Assembly (NCBI RefSeq): GCF_902813185.1
Contig: NZ_LR778301.1
Location: 2,294,001-2,358,000 of the forward strand
Reading direction: 5' to 3'
From: Denitratisoma oestradiolicum
GTDB lineage: Bacteria; Pseudomonadota; Gammaproteobacteria; Burkholderiales; Rhodocyclaceae
DNA: 64,000 nt
Notes under the pieces: generated by a model
Seen by the model: only the letters and a program-made list of their open reading frames with translations
What the model was told of the DNA's origin: nothing
Databases searched by the model: none
Shown: positions 1 to 9,627 of the stretch, piece by piece
How positions within the stretch are numbered: position 1 is the first letter of the stretch
How the letters are laid out: each line of letters begins with the position of its first letter
Position numbers and translations under genes: made by a program

Positions 1-3000
1 AGCCCGCGCCCGCGTTCAGGGTAACCGTGGTATCCCCGGCGACTCGCCCCGAGGTGCCGTTCACCGTGATCGCCCCGGAAGAAGCGACAAGTGAAGCGTA
101 CCCGGTGGTACCGGACGCGTACACCGGCGCCGTCACCTGGATATTGCCCGCCGAGCTGCTGACGCTGACATAACCTTCTGCGCCATCTGCAGTGACGCTG
201 GAATTGATATTGACGCCGCCGCTGCCGGAAATGCTGATCCCGCCATCCAGGGTACTGCCACTGGTAGTCAAGGCAGCGCCAATGGTCGTTGTCCCATTGC
301 CTGCGACGAGATTAAGCATCCCCCCATTGGTTCCCTGGATGGATATGGGAGCATTCACGATCAGGTTGCCGGTGCTGGTCTGCACCGTAATGCCGCCACC
401 GTATGCATGTACACCACCGATGGGGGTGACATCGCCGAAGGGCGTGACGGTACCGACAGTCAAGGCCTGGCCATTCAACATGGTGATGGATCCACCGGTG
501 GACTCCGCCAGGAAAGTGTTGACCAGATTGCCCGTGGAATGCCACAGGGAAACCGAAGTACCCCGCGCCCCCAGCGCGTCGGCGGTGATCGCCCCTGGCG
601 CCGCACCTAATTGGGAAATGATTCCACCACTCATGAGATACAGATCACCCGCGCCCCGATTGATCGCATCATTGATATAGATGCTGCCCGATGCGGGGAG
701 GGTCACCGAAGGGAAGGGAGACGCATTGCCCGTGTTGTCGTAACCCATGGCCAGTTCGCCGGCAACGATGGAGGCGCTGTCTATATCCGCGCTCTGCAAG
801 CACAGTCGCCCCGCCGTACAGGCGCCCGTGTTGATTTCGATCTCTTTCCCGGAACTCCTGGGCAGGATATGCACGCCGCCCGCGGTGGACTCCACCGTCC
901 CACTCCCTATGGAGAGATTGTCGGTCATGAGCATGACATCGCCAGCCCCGGCCTTGATCAGCGCCGATGCGCCCCCCAGGCTGACGCTGTCCGCCAGGAC
1001 CGCCACACCGTCTCCTATCCCCTGGACCACCCCGGAGGCACCCAGGGAAACGCTGTTGGCACCGTTGTCCAGCCATACGCCACCGCCATAGGCCCTGACT
1101 GCGCTATTGACCGTGATGGCCGCTGTGTTCTTCACCTTGACCCCCCCCGTGGCGACACCCGATGCCACGGCGTAAAGGTCGCCACTGAACGCATTGATCG
1201 CGTTGGAGATATCGATCACGGACCCCACGGCAGCCAGACTGACATTGCCTGTGGTCGTCAGCCCACCATAGCCCGCATCCTGGACAATATTCCCGCCCGA
1301 AGAAAGCGTGATGGCGCCACCGTTCGTGGAGGTGATGCCATTACCAAAGGTGTCGATCGTGGTGAGGAAGATATCGTTCGCGCTGCTGTATGCGATGCCG
1401 CCATAAGCCGTGGCCGCAACGATTCCCGTGGGATTGGCTTCCGTCAGGGTGATGGTGCCGCCGGTACCCGTTGCGCTCAAATAAACCGCCCGCCCCGACA
1501 ACAGGCCATTGGCCGTCTGGGCGATGGGCGGAGCGCTGGTGCCCAGGGTCTTCAGCATGATCACGCCGTCGTCGGTGCCTGCGGTGTAATTACCCGCCCC
1601 TATGGCGATCGAGATGCCTCCATAGCCATTGGCCGCAGTCAGGGTATCCACCTCGCCCACCGTCAGGCCGTTCGCGGCAGTGAAGTAGAAATGGTTTTCC
1701 TGATTGCTGTTATCGCCAACTTCCGCCGCGAGGGTAGTGACTGCGTGACCAGAGCCGCCACCGCTGAAATTGTTCAGTACCACGTTGCCCAGGGAGCTGA
1801 CTGCCAAGCCACCGGCGGTGATGATCTTGTCCTGGGTCTGGGTCACACCGCCACTTCCTGCCTTGAGATGGAGTTTCGCCGTGCCGGCATTCACGTCTCC
1901 GGCAAGGTTCAACCCATTGCTCCCATTACTGGTGCCAATCCGCCAGGTGCCGAAACCGCTGATGTCCGCCAGTTCGATATCGGATAACGCGAAGCCTCCG
2001 CTGGCGCCAAGCCCCAGGGACACGTTGGTGGACGTGCTCATGGGTTCAAGGATGATCTTGCTGGCCGCCGCGCCGCTGACGGTGATGTTGGTGTCGATGG
2101 AGATGGCGTCACCCGAGCCGCTGCCGGCCTTCAGGGTAAGATCGCCGGCATTGGATCCGCCCAGAATCCAGGCCGCGCCGCCATAGTTGTTGTCCAGGAA
2201 AAGGCCGTTGCCGGTGGAACTCGTCCCCCCCAGGGATATGGGCGCCCCGGCAGAAGACAGCACCCCGCTGGCGGCGTGGTCGCCAATGCTGATGCTGACG
2301 CCGGCACTCCCGCTGTTGGATGTCCCGTCGATGGAGATACTGGCGGCAACACTGGCGGAGGAAATCTTGATGTCCCCATAAGAGTTCGTGGTATAGACAT
2401 CCACCCCGCCGCCGCCGCCGGAACCGCCGACACCCAGAATGGTGACGGTACCCGTACCGAGAGAGCCGACAAAGGTCTCGGCGCCGACACCGTTCTGAAT
2501 GCGTACCCCGTCCATTCCTCCGCTGCCGGTATTACTGGCATAACCAGAAACCGTCAAATTCCCATTGGTTCCACGAACCGTGGAGCTGGACATGATGTTG
2601 ATGCCGGGGCTGCTGTTGGAGGAACCGCCATAGCCCGCGAGGGACACCGCGCCAGTGCCGCTGGATGTGACCATGGACCCCACGCCAACCTGTATCCCGG
2701 CGCTCTGCCCACCAACCCCAGCGCCATAGCCAACGATGGAAATCGCCCCATTGCCAGTGCTCAGCGTCGTCGTGTTATTGATGTTGACACCGTGATTGGA
2801 AACCCCGGATCCAGCACCGGAAGTACCAAAAACAGAGATGCCGCCGGTCGTGGTAGTAATGGAGGAACTGGTGGAAATATCCACACCATCGTTGAATGTC
2901 GTACCGGCACCGCCGGTGCCGGTAATGCTCACCGTCCCGCCGGCGGAAGACAGACTGGATCCATCGACAAAGACACCATTTGCCTCGGACGTACCAGCAG

Positions 3001-4996
3001 TCCCCGTACCCTTGAGGGTAATGTTGCCTCCACCGGAATCCAGTGTGGCACCCGAGATATACACACCGTCCAGCAATACGCCACCATGCCCCACAGCCGC
3101 ACCAGTGCCGGAACTCCCACCCACCATTTTGATGTCGCCGCCGTAGGTCTTGATTGCGCTGCCGACACCACTGACCTTAATGGCACCCGTCGCGCCATCC
3201 TGCACCCTGGAATTCAGAGCGACATCCATGCCCTGTTCGCTGTAGTCACGAATAGCACCGGTGAGAAGGACGTCCTGGTCTGCCAGAAGATTTGCCGCTG
3301 ACTGGCCCACATAACCCGAGCGGCGCTCGATCTGTCCCGCGATGGTGATGTTGCTACCTTTGACCAGGGCATCCCTGCCAGTGAGCAACCGGGCACCAGA
3401 GTTCAACAAAAAGTCGCCAGTAGTCCCACCATAGGCATTCGCGGTCAGACTCAGGTCAGACTGTCCACCGCCGGAATCCGCAATATTGACCGTACTGACC
3501 TTGGCGTTCGCACCAATAGCGATGCCCTGGGCGGCAGAGAAGGTGACGTTGGCGTTATTGGCTACCAGGGAAACGCTCCCAGCCACTGTGATGCTGCCCG
3601 CGCCGTTGCTATCCTGATCCGCGATCAAATTGATCGCCAGGGGATTCCCCGTGGAAGTGATATCCGCATTGACGACGATATTGTTGTTGGCCTTCAGGGT
3701 CAGGTACTGGTTACTGCCCGTAGGCACGCTGGCAATGGCGCTGCTGACCGTGATGTTGCCGGCATCGGAACCGGCGTTGGTACCGCCACCCGGCGCATAG
3801 GCGGTGTCAATGACCACATTGGCACCGCCATCCAGTTGGCCAACGATGGTCGAGGCCAGAATCTGGGTCAGCGAATCACCGCCGTAGTTCACCGTTGCCC
3901 CGCCGTAGGATTCAAGCCCACCGTACTGAGCCACTGCCGCGACAATCTCGATGTCGTAGGGGTCGATCAGCCAGGTGCCACCCTTGCCTACATTGACCTT
4001 GGCCTGATTGATATCCAGCCACCGCGCCGAGGTATCGACAAAGCCGCCCTTGCCATCGGGTGCGCTGGCCTGAGTGCTGATGGTCCCTTTGGCGATCAGC
4101 GCATCGCCCCCTTGCATAATGACCTCGCCGCCCCGGTTCAGCCCGTCGGCAGAGGTGCTGCTGCCGCTGTCCAGTTCCAGGCGCTTGCTGGCCCGGAACA
4201 CAATGCGACCGAATTCGTCGGTCTCCACCGCATCGGCGGAAACCCGTCCCTTCTGTTGCAACACGGCGCCGAAAAGGCTGGTGCGACCGGCCTCAGTGAC
4301 GATCTGCCCCAGGTTGACCGCCTTGTTCTCGGGAGCCGAAACCACCACCTGGATGTCGGGGTGGCCGGCTTCCACCAGTTGTACGCTGCCACCGGCAGCC
4401 AGGATCACTTCGCCGCCGGGGCTATGGATGATGCCGGCGTTCTCGATGTCTGATGCCACCAGGTAAATGCTGCCACCCCTGGGGGTCTGCAACACACCTT
4501 CATTGCGGATGCCGCCGGCTACGGCGCCGGCTTCGAAGTTGAGCTTGCCGGCAAGGAAGTCCTTGTCGGAAATGTTGAGGGTAGAGGCGATCAGGCCCTG
4601 GGTATCCACCCGTGCGCCGGGACCGAAAGCAATCCCATTGGGGTTGATCAGGTAGACGCGGCCGTTGGATTGCAAGGCACCCAGAATCTGGGAGGCATCG
4701 GGTCCGGTGACCCGATTGAGGATGGCGGAAAGGTTGTTCTGTTGCAGGAACCGGGTGGTTTCCAGGGGGGAGACAGAAAAGCTCTGCCAGTTGATGATAG
4801 TGCCGGGGACGTTGGTAATGCTGAGGGTGTTGCCGCTCTGGCTGAAGGAGGCTGAGCCTGCCACCACCTGGGGACCGGAGGGCATGGACCAGGCCGGTGC
4901 CGTGGCGAAGCAGGACGCGACCGCCAGCGCCATCAGGCGCGGACGCAACGAATCCCGTAATGTGGCGGTTTGATTCCTGGCTGACCTGGCTTTCAT
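1..4996 (-). CDS. TpsA-type filamentous haemagglutinin/adhesin exoprotein, 3' end outside window
   Basis: This is the secreted partner of a two-partner (type Vb) secretion system, likely a surface or released beta-helical adhesin. The reading frame is open from the start to the left edge, at least about 1,660 codons. The N-terminus has an extended basic region and a hydrophobic stretch ending near APAWS, a likely signal peptide. The TPS (haemagg_act) domain follows, with TIINWQSFSV near residue 67 and the hallmark NPNGI at about 118-122. The rest is low-complexity sequence rich in Gly, Ser, Thr, Asn and Val, as in beta-helix repeats. I chose the ATG at 4996 because AGGGGA sits six bases upstream; an ATG at 5002 is too close to that site. 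The cognate transporter gene ends 104 bp upstream. Ligand and C-terminal type cannot be judged. Confidence 0.9.
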   Translation of the reverse strand, partial: MKARSARNQTATLRDSLRPRLMALAVASCFATAPAWSMPSGPQVVAGSASFSQSGNTLSITNVPGTIINWQSFSVSPLETTRFLQQNNLSAILNRVTGPDASQILGALQSNGRVYLINPNGIAFGPGARVDTQGLIASTLNISDKDFLAGKLNFEAGAVAGGIRNEGVLQTPRGGSIYLVASDIENAGIIHSPGGEVILAAGGSVQLVEAGHPDIQVVVSAPENKAVNLGQIVTEAGRTSLFGAVLQQKGRVSADAVETDEFGRIVFRASKRLELDSGSSTSADGLNRGGEVIMQGGDALIAKGTISTQASAPDGKGGFVDTSARWLDINQAKVNVGKGGTWLIDPYDIEIVAAVAQYGGLESYGGATVNYGGDSLTQILASTIVGQLDGGANVVIDTAYAPGGGTNAGSDAGNITVSSAIASVPTGSNQYLTLKANNNIVVNADITSTGNPLAINLIADQDSNGAGSITVAGSVSLVANNANVTFSAAQGIAIGANAKVSTVNIADSGGGQSDLSLTANAYGGTTGDFLLNSGARLLTGRDALVKGSNITIAGQIERRSGYVGQSAANLLADQDVLLTGAIRDYSEQGMDVALNSRVQDGATGAIKVSGVGSAIKTYGGDIKMVGGSSGTGAAVGHGGVLLDGVYISGATLDSGGGNITLKGTGTAGTSEANGVFVDGSSLSSAGGTVSITGTGGAGTTFNDGVDISTSSSITTTTGGISVFGTSGAGSGVSNHGVNINNTTTLSTGNGAISIVGYGAGVGGQSAGIQVGVGSMVTSSGTGAVSLAGYGGSSNSSPGINIMSSSTVRGTNGNLTVSGYASNTGSGGMDGVRIQNGVGAETFVGSLGTGTVTILGVGGSGGGGGVDVYTTNSYGDIKISSASVAASISIDGTSNSGSAGVSISIGDHAASGVLSSAGAPISLGGTSSTGNGLFLDNNYGGAAWILGGSNAGDLTLKAGSGSGDAISIDTNITVSGAAASKIILEPMSTSTNVSLGLGASGGFALSDIELADISGFGTWRIGTSNGSNGLNLAGDVNAGTAKLHLKAGSGGVTQTQDKIITAGGLAVSSLGNVVLNNFSGGGSGHAVTTLAAEVGDNSNQENHFYFTAANGLTVGEVDTLTAANGYGGISIAIGAGNYTAGTDDGVIMLKTLGTSAPPIAQTANGLLSGRAVYLSATGTGGTITLTEANPTGIVAATAYGGIAYSSANDIFLTTIDTFGNGITSTNGGAITLSSGGNIVQDAGYGGLTTTGNVSLAAVGSVIDISNAINAFSGDLYAVASGVATGGVKVKNTAAITVNSAVRAYGGGVWLDNGANSVSLGASGVVQGIGDGVAVLADSVSLGGASALIKAGAGDVMLMTDNLSIGSGTVESTAGGVHILPRSSGKEIEINTGACTAGRLCLQSADIDSASIVAGELAMGYDNTGNASPFPSVTLPASGSIYINDAINRGAGDLYLMSGGIISQLGAAPGAITADALGARGTSVSLWHSTGNLVNTFLAESTGGSITMLNGQALTVGTVTPFGDVTPIGGVHAYGGGITVQTSTGNLIVNAPISIQGTNGGMLNLVAGNGTTTIGAALTTSGSTLDGGISISGSGGVNINSSVTADGAEGYVSVSSSAGNIQVTAPVYASGTTGYASLVASSGAITVNGTSGRVAGDTTVTLNAGAG

Positions 4997-5100
4997 GGTC
5001 ATTCCCCTACCCAAAATTGAAACAGCCACCTCTCCGAGGGGCAAAATCCCACACTGATCTTAGTTCCAAACCCCAAAATCCGGCGTGACACAATTGGCTT

Positions 5101-6681
5101 TCAGAAAAAGTAGCCAAAGCGGGCATGAACCCGCCAATCCCCCCGCTTCACCGCGCCACCGGGGTTTTGTACCTTGGCGTAATCGGCCTGAAAGGCGGCA
5201 TCCTTGGTGTAAGCCCAGCGCAGGCCGACACCCAGACTTGAAATATGTTCCCGAGCCTGTTCCCCGGGGAGAGGCTTGATCCGATAGACCGAGCCAAGAT
5301 CGTAAAAAGCCAGCGCGCGGCAGCGTTGAGCGGAGGAAAAGCCCGCACAGAGCTCCGGCGAATAGAGTTCCAGACTGGCCTGCTGGCCCTTGTCGGAGGC
5401 GACTTCCCGCTCCAGGAAGCCCCGTACCGAGGCAGCGCCACCCACGCCGAACTGCTCACCGGGTATCAGGGGCTTATCGGCCCATTGGGCAGTGACGGCC
5501 AGCCGAGCCTGCCAGTCGGCGCCCAGGGTGCGGCTCAGGGTCAAGCCACCCCGCACCACCTGATACTCGGCGTCCGCCCCGGCCCGTGCCTTGCTGATGG
5601 CCGCCTGATCCCCATTGCCGCCGCCGGGCAGGTTATGTACATAGGTGCCGTAAAAACTGAATTCGCTGCCCGGCTGCGCCAGCTTGCCCGAGTACTGCAC
5701 CGACAGAGGACGGATGTCCAGGTCATTACCCAGTTGCAATGCCCCCACCCCGATGCTGTTCTCGAATTTCTTCTCTTCCAGGCCGAAGACGACGTTGTGC
5801 TCGTAGTCACCCCGGCGCTTCAGGTTCCAGGTGTAACGGGCGCCGAAGGACTTGCCCTTGCCGGTGATGGCCAAGTCGAAGGGACCTACCGCAATGGAGC
5901 CGGCGTTGACATTGGAGTCCGTGGTGTAGAGGTCCAGACTGTCTCCCATTCCGTATAGGGGCAGTCGGTAAGCCAGGGCATAGACCTTGACGTCGCTGGC
6001 ATGCTGCCCTGGGGAAGTCTGGTACTGAAGGGTCAGCACATGGTCGCGGTTCCAGAGGTTGGCGTGCTGGTAACTTAGGCCCAGCCGGTTCTGGCCCGTT
6101 TGCGCGGTACCCGTGTTGTCCACCGTCATGCCGGCCTTCCAAAGCTTCTCGTCGGTGACTTTGAGCTTGGCAATGACCTCGTCTTCCTGGTCGCCGGGTG
6201 TCAGTTGCAAAGCAATTTTCTTGGCGGGATTTTCGTTGGCGACCCTCAGGCTGGCGGAAAGGTCATCCACCCGTGGAGATGTGCCTTCCCGCAGGCCGGG
6301 CAGGGAAGCACGGATGTTGGCGGCATCAAAAAACGCGTTGTTCGTCACATCCACCTTGCTGATGCGGCCCTCCACCACCCGCAGCAGCACCTCCCCTCGT
6401 TCCAGCACCTGTTCCGGCAACAGCACCGAGACTGTGGTGTAGCCTTCCTTCCGGTAACCTTCCTCCAAGGCCTCCAGTGCCCGCTGCACATCGCCGAAAT
6501 CCTTCTCAGTGCCGGAGAAGGGCTGGACAAGGGATTCGACCTGGGCTGACGACAAGAGGGTGTTTCCCTCCACATTGAAGCGGGAGATGGGAAATTTTGG
6601 AATTTCCTGAGCAATGCTTGAAACGGCAATCAGGGAGTACAGCAGGCTCAGGAGGCGAAGGCGGCCGAAGCGTGACGGCAT
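5101..6681 (-). CDS. TpsB outer-membrane transporter (ShlB/FhaC/HecB family)
   Basis: This outer-membrane beta-barrel of about 526 residues exports the adjacent TpsA protein. The chosen ATG is preceded by AAGGA at good spacing and opens a signal peptide ending near SIAQE. A longer in-frame start would put about 50 unrelated residues in front. A POTRA-type region follows (FNVEGNTLL, then LRVVEGRI), then the ShlB/FhaC barrel. The conserved VRGF motif, which in FhaC belongs to the loop that enters the pore, lies near GGAASVRGFLE, and a FYDLGSV strand motif comes later. The protein ends in Phe (RFGYFF), typical of barrels recognised by the Bam machinery. It is upstream of tpsA on the same strand, consistent with a tpsBA operon. 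Confidence 0.93.
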   Translation of the reverse strand: MPSRFGRLRLLSLLYSLIAVSSIAQEIPKFPISRFNVEGNTLLSSAQVESLVQPFSGTEKDFGDVQRALEALEEGYRKEGYTTVSVLLPEQVLERGEVLLRVVEGRISKVDVTNNAFFDAANIRASLPGLREGTSPRVDDLSASLRVANENPAKKIALQLTPGDQEDEVIAKLKVTDEKLWKAGMTVDNTGTAQTGQNRLGLSYQHANLWNRDHVLTLQYQTSPGQHASDVKVYALAYRLPLYGMGDSLDLYTTDSNVNAGSIAVGPFDLAITGKGKSFGARYTWNLKRRGDYEHNVVFGLEEKKFENSIGVGALQLGNDLDIRPLSVQYSGKLAQPGSEFSFYGTYVHNLPGGGNGDQAAISKARAGADAEYQVVRGGLTLSRTLGADWQARLAVTAQWADKPLIPGEQFGVGGAASVRGFLEREVASDKGQQASLELYSPELCAGFSSAQRCRALAFYDLGSVYRIKPLPGEQAREHISSLGVGLRWAYTKDAAFQADYAKVQNPGGAVKRGDWRVHARFGYFF

Positions 6682-6781
6682 GGGGTGTTCCTTCTCAAGA
6701 GAAAGCGGCCGGCCACTGAGCTCAGCCGATCTAGTGGGGAGTACCGGAAGTCTCGTCCATTTTAGCGAGGAAAACAATCCG

Positions 6782-6793
6782 TTTCCCGGGAAA
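6782..6793. promoter_or_regulatory. 12-bp palindrome upstream of tpsB
   Basis: The perfect palindrome TTTCCCGGGAAA lies in the 119-bp gap between the ygfX-like stop and the tpsB start, about 100 bases upstream of that start. It could be an operator for the tpsBA operon or a short hairpin at the end of the fab operon. No T-tract follows, so it is not a standard terminator. No assigned regulator is suggested. Confidence 0.25.
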
Positions 6794-6800
6794 ACGCAGG

Positions 6801-7229
6801 CTATGCCTGGGTATTTCCTGCTTTCCAGCACAGCCACACCCGGAGTTTCCGATGATTGTCGACACCCAGGGCATCCGGAGGCAACACCAGGTTTCTCTGC
6901 TGCCGGCCAGTGCGTAGTCGCAACACAATCAACCAGGCATGGACGGTGGTCGGAGGAACCACCTCCAGTTCAAGATTGCTGTCGTCGGCCCAGGCCAGCT
7001 CCATCCGACCATCCCTGCGCAGGATGAGGGAAGCCGGGCCATCCCGATGCCAGGCGTGGCGCGCCACGGCGTGGAAGGAAGAAAGTACCAGCAGGAGGAT
7101 CAATAGTCCTTTCCCGGCCAAAGGCAAGTCGCAGGGAAATACCGCCGCCAGGGCCAGTCCGTGGCCCAGAAGCAAAACGGCCGTCAGGGATGCTGACGGC
7201 CGCAGAGCAATCGTTATGGGCAGTTGCAC
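6801..7229 (-). CDS. YgfX-like small membrane protein
   Basis: A 142-residue protein with two adjacent hydrophobic segments at about residues 15-33 and 40-56, followed by a soluble domain. That domain has an LRRDGRMEL strand and ends with a pattern like LPPDALGVDNHRKLRVWLCW. This resembles the YgfX/CptA family, whose E. coli member is a membrane protein linked to a toxin-antitoxin-like system; the match is recalled, not computed. It starts with GTG, and its ribosome site AGGAG overlaps the stop codon of fabF, so it is the last gene of the fatty-acid operon. No SdhE/CptB-type antitoxin gene is next to it. Confidence 0.6.
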   Translation of the reverse strand: MQLPITIALRPSASLTAVLLLGHGLALAAVFPCDLPLAGKGLLILLLVLSSFHAVARHAWHRDGPASLILRRDGRMELAWADDSNLELEVVPPTTVHAWLIVLRLRTGRQQRNLVLPPDALGVDNHRKLRVWLCWKAGNTQA

Positions 7230-7241
7230 TGCCCTGCACTC

Positions 7242-8480
7242 CTAGAACCGGCGCAGGGCGAGGGTACCGTTGGTCCCGCCAAAACCGAAGGAGTTGGACA
7301 GGGCAGCCCGAATCTCCATCTTCCGCGCCGTGTTGGCGCAGTAGTCCAGGTCGCATTGCTCATCCTGGTTGAAGAGGTTGATGGTGGGAGGCGATATCTG
7401 GTGGTGCAGGGCCAGGGAGGTAAATACGGCTTCAACACCGCCGGCAGCCCCCAACAGGTGGCCGGTCATGGACTTGGTGGAATTGACCACCAGTTCCCTG
7501 GCATGGTCGCCGAAGCAGCGCTTGACACCGACGGTTTCCGCCAGATCGCCCAGAGGCGTGGAAGTGCCATGGGCATTGATGTAATCCACCTCGTCCGGAT
7601 TCATCCGGGCGTTCTTCATGGCGGCAACCATGCAGCGGCGACCTCCATCGCCGTCCTCGCAGGGCGCAGTCATGTGGTTGGCGTCAGCACTCATGCCATA
7701 GCCGGCCACTTCCGCGTAAATGCGGGCGCCACGGGCCTTGGCATGTTCATACTCCTCCAGCACTAGGACACCGGCCCCCTCGGCCAGCACGAAGCCGTCC
7801 CGGTCCTTGTCCCAGGGACGGCTGGACGTGGCCGGATCGTCGTTGCGGGTGGACAGTGCACGGGCCGAAGCAAAACCGCCGATGGCCAAGGGGGAGACCG
7901 TGGATTCGGCGCCGCCGCAGACCATCACGTCGGCATCGCCATACTCGATCAGCCGGGCCGACTCGCCGATACAGTGGGTGGCCGTGGTGCAGGCCGTCAC
8001 CATGGCCAGGTTGGGTCCCTTCAGGCCGAACATGATCGACAGATTTCCCGAGATCATGTTGATGATGGTACCGGGGATGAAAAAGGGCGAAATCTTGCGG
8101 GGACCGCCGCCAAGATAATCGTTGTGGGTATCCTCGATCATTGGCAGACCGCCTATGCCGGAGCCGATGTTGACCCCAATGCGTTCAGCGTTCTGCTCGG
8201 TGACCGTGAGACCGGAATCCTTAATGGCCTGGATACCGGCCGCCATGCCGTAATGGATGAAGGTATCCATGCGGCGCGCCTCCTTGGGAGACAGATAGGC
8301 GGAGACATCGAAGCCCCTGACTTCCCCGGCGATCCGAACCGAGAAAGCGGAGGCATCGAACCGGGTGATGGGGCCGATGCCGCTCTTGCCGGCGACGATG
8401 TTGTCCCAGGCTTCGGAAATGGTGTTGCCGACCGGCGAAAGGATGCCGAGGCCGGTGACGACGACTCTACGACGCGACAA
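7242..8480 (-). CDS. fabF: 3-oxoacyl-ACP synthase II
   Basis: Condenses malonyl-ACP with acyl-ACP in fatty-acid elongation, in the cytoplasm. It is 412 residues, normal for FabF. The active-site Cys is in VTACTTATHC, and the two catalytic His regions are NAHGTSTPLGD and KSMTGHLLGAAG. The C-terminal SFGFGGTNGTL motif is also present. The start is TTG, with AGGAG six bases upstream, and matches the usual MSRRRVVVTG N-terminus. It follows acpP directly and ends the conserved fab cluster, with only the YgfX-like gene after it. Confidence 0.97.
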   Translation of the reverse strand: MSRRRVVVTGLGILSPVGNTISEAWDNIVAGKSGIGPITRFDASAFSVRIAGEVRGFDVSAYLSPKEARRMDTFIHYGMAAGIQAIKDSGLTVTEQNAERIGVNIGSGIGGLPMIEDTHNDYLGGGPRKISPFFIPGTIINMISGNLSIMFGLKGPNLAMVTACTTATHCIGESARLIEYGDADVMVCGGAESTVSPLAIGGFASARALSTRNDDPATSSRPWDKDRDGFVLAEGAGVLVLEEYEHAKARGARIYAEVAGYGMSADANHMTAPCEDGDGGRRCMVAAMKNARMNPDEVDYINAHGTSTPLGDLAETVGVKRCFGDHARELVVNSTKSMTGHLLGAAGGVEAVFTSLALHHQISPPTINLFNQDEQCDLDYCANTARKMEIRAALSNSFGFGGTNGTLALRRF

Positions 8481-8501
8481 GGCGGACTCCTGATCTGAAA
8501 A

Positions 8502-8741
8502 TTACTTCTTGACGTTGTTGTTGACGTAGTCGATGGCCTGCTGGACCGTGGTGATCTTTTCGGCCTCTTCGTCGGGAATCTCGCACTCGAATTCCTCCTC
8601 CAGGGCCATCACCAGCTCCACGGTATCGAGGGAGTCCGCGCCCAGATCATCCACAAAGGACGACTCGTTCTTGATGTCGGCCTCGTTTACGCCCAACTGC
8701 TCGGCGACGATTTTCTTGACGCGTTGTTCAACATTCTCCAT
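8502..8741 (-). CDS. acpP: Acyl carrier protein
   Basis: A 79-residue acidic acyl carrier protein that shuttles acyl intermediates as phosphopantetheine thioesters. The attachment serine is Ser37 in [12 protein letters not shown]. The ATG starting [10 protein letters not shown] is preceded by GGAAGGAG at eight bases; a longer in-frame start would add 27 unrelated residues. It lies between fabG and fabF, as in most Proteobacteria. The 135-bp gap to fabG shows no obvious hairpin. Confidence 0.98.
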   Translation of the reverse strand: MENVEQRVKKIVAEQLGVNEADIKNESSFVDDLGADSLDTVELVMALEEEFECEIPDEEAEKITTVQQAIDYVNNNVKK

Positions 8742-8876
8742 TTTGTAGCTCCTTCCCTGATTTATCGGGTGTGGTGAGAAAAAGAAGTCGGGCCTGGCGC
8801 GAGAAATCGCGTTACGCCGCAACAGCCTGGCTAGTTTACCAAAAAGCGTTACCGCGCCAGTCTCGGCAACAGGGGT

Positions 8877-9617
8877 TCAACACATGTACATACCGCCGTT
8901 GACATGCAACTCGGAACCGGTGATGTATCCAGCCCTGGGACTGGCCAGAAACGCCACCACCGCCGCCACCTCGTCGGCCTGGCCGAGACGATTGAGGGGA
9001 ATCTTGCCCAGCAGGGCGTCCCGCTGGGCATCGGGCAAGGCACGGGTCATGTCGGTATCGATGAAACCGGGGGCCACGCAATTGACCGTAATGTTGCGGC
9101 TGCCCAGTTCCTGGGCCAGTGCTCGGGTCATGCCGGCCACACCGGCCTTGGCGGCGGCATAGTTGGCCTGCCCCGGATTGCCGGCGGCCCCCACCACGGA
9201 GGTGATATTGATGATGCGGCCGGATCGGGCCTTCATCATGCCGCGCATCACCAGCTTGCACATGCGGAACACCGACTTCAGGTTGGTGTCCGCCACGGCA
9301 TCCCACTCTTCGTCCTTCATCCGCATGGCCAGATTGTCACGGGTAATGCCGGCATTATTGACCAGCACGCTCACCGAACCATATTTTTTCTCGATCTCCG
9401 CGATCAGGGCCTCGCCCGAAGCGCCATCGGTCACGTTCAGCACCGCGCCCCAGCCGATGACGCCGGCGGCATCCAGAGCCTTCTGGATATCGGTGGCGCC
9501 CTCCTCTGAGGTGGCGGTACCGATCACCGTAGCGCCCTGGGCGCCCAGTTCCAGGGCAATGGCACGGCCGATCCCACGGGAAGCGCCGGTCACCAGCACA
9601 ATCTGACCTTTCAACAT
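8877..9617 (-). CDS. fabG: 3-oxoacyl-ACP reductase
   Basis: NADPH-dependent reduction of 3-oxoacyl-ACP in the elongation cycle. This classical SDR of 246 residues has TGASRGIG for cofactor binding, NNAG, and the catalytic Ser-Tyr-Lys in ITSVVGAAG and YAAAKAG. The C-terminus GSELHVNGGMYM is typical of FabG. The ATG of MLKGQIVLVTG has an AAGGA ribosome site upstream. It sits between fabD and acpP, which fixes its role against the several other SDR genes in this window. Confidence 0.97.
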   Translation of the reverse strand: MLKGQIVLVTGASRGIGRAIALELGAQGATVIGTATSEEGATDIQKALDAAGVIGWGAVLNVTDGASGEALIAEIEKKYGSVSVLVNNAGITRDNLAMRMKDEEWDAVADTNLKSVFRMCKLVMRGMMKARSGRIINITSVVGAAGNPGQANYAAAKAGVAGMTRALAQELGSRNITVNCVAPGFIDTDMTRALPDAQRDALLGKIPLNRLGQADEVAAVVAFLASPRAGYITGSELHVNGGMYMC

Positions 9618-9627
9618 ATTCCGTTCC

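Noticed and set aside
611..1987. Plus-strand frame of about 458 codons inside tpsA
   Set aside because: It is opposite to a continuous haemagglutinin-like frame that runs through the whole region.
1..4000. Repetitive sequence considered as a CRISPR or tandem repeat array
   Set aside because: The repetition is at protein level (Gly/Ser/Thr/Asn-rich beta-helix) with no fixed repeat-spacer units.
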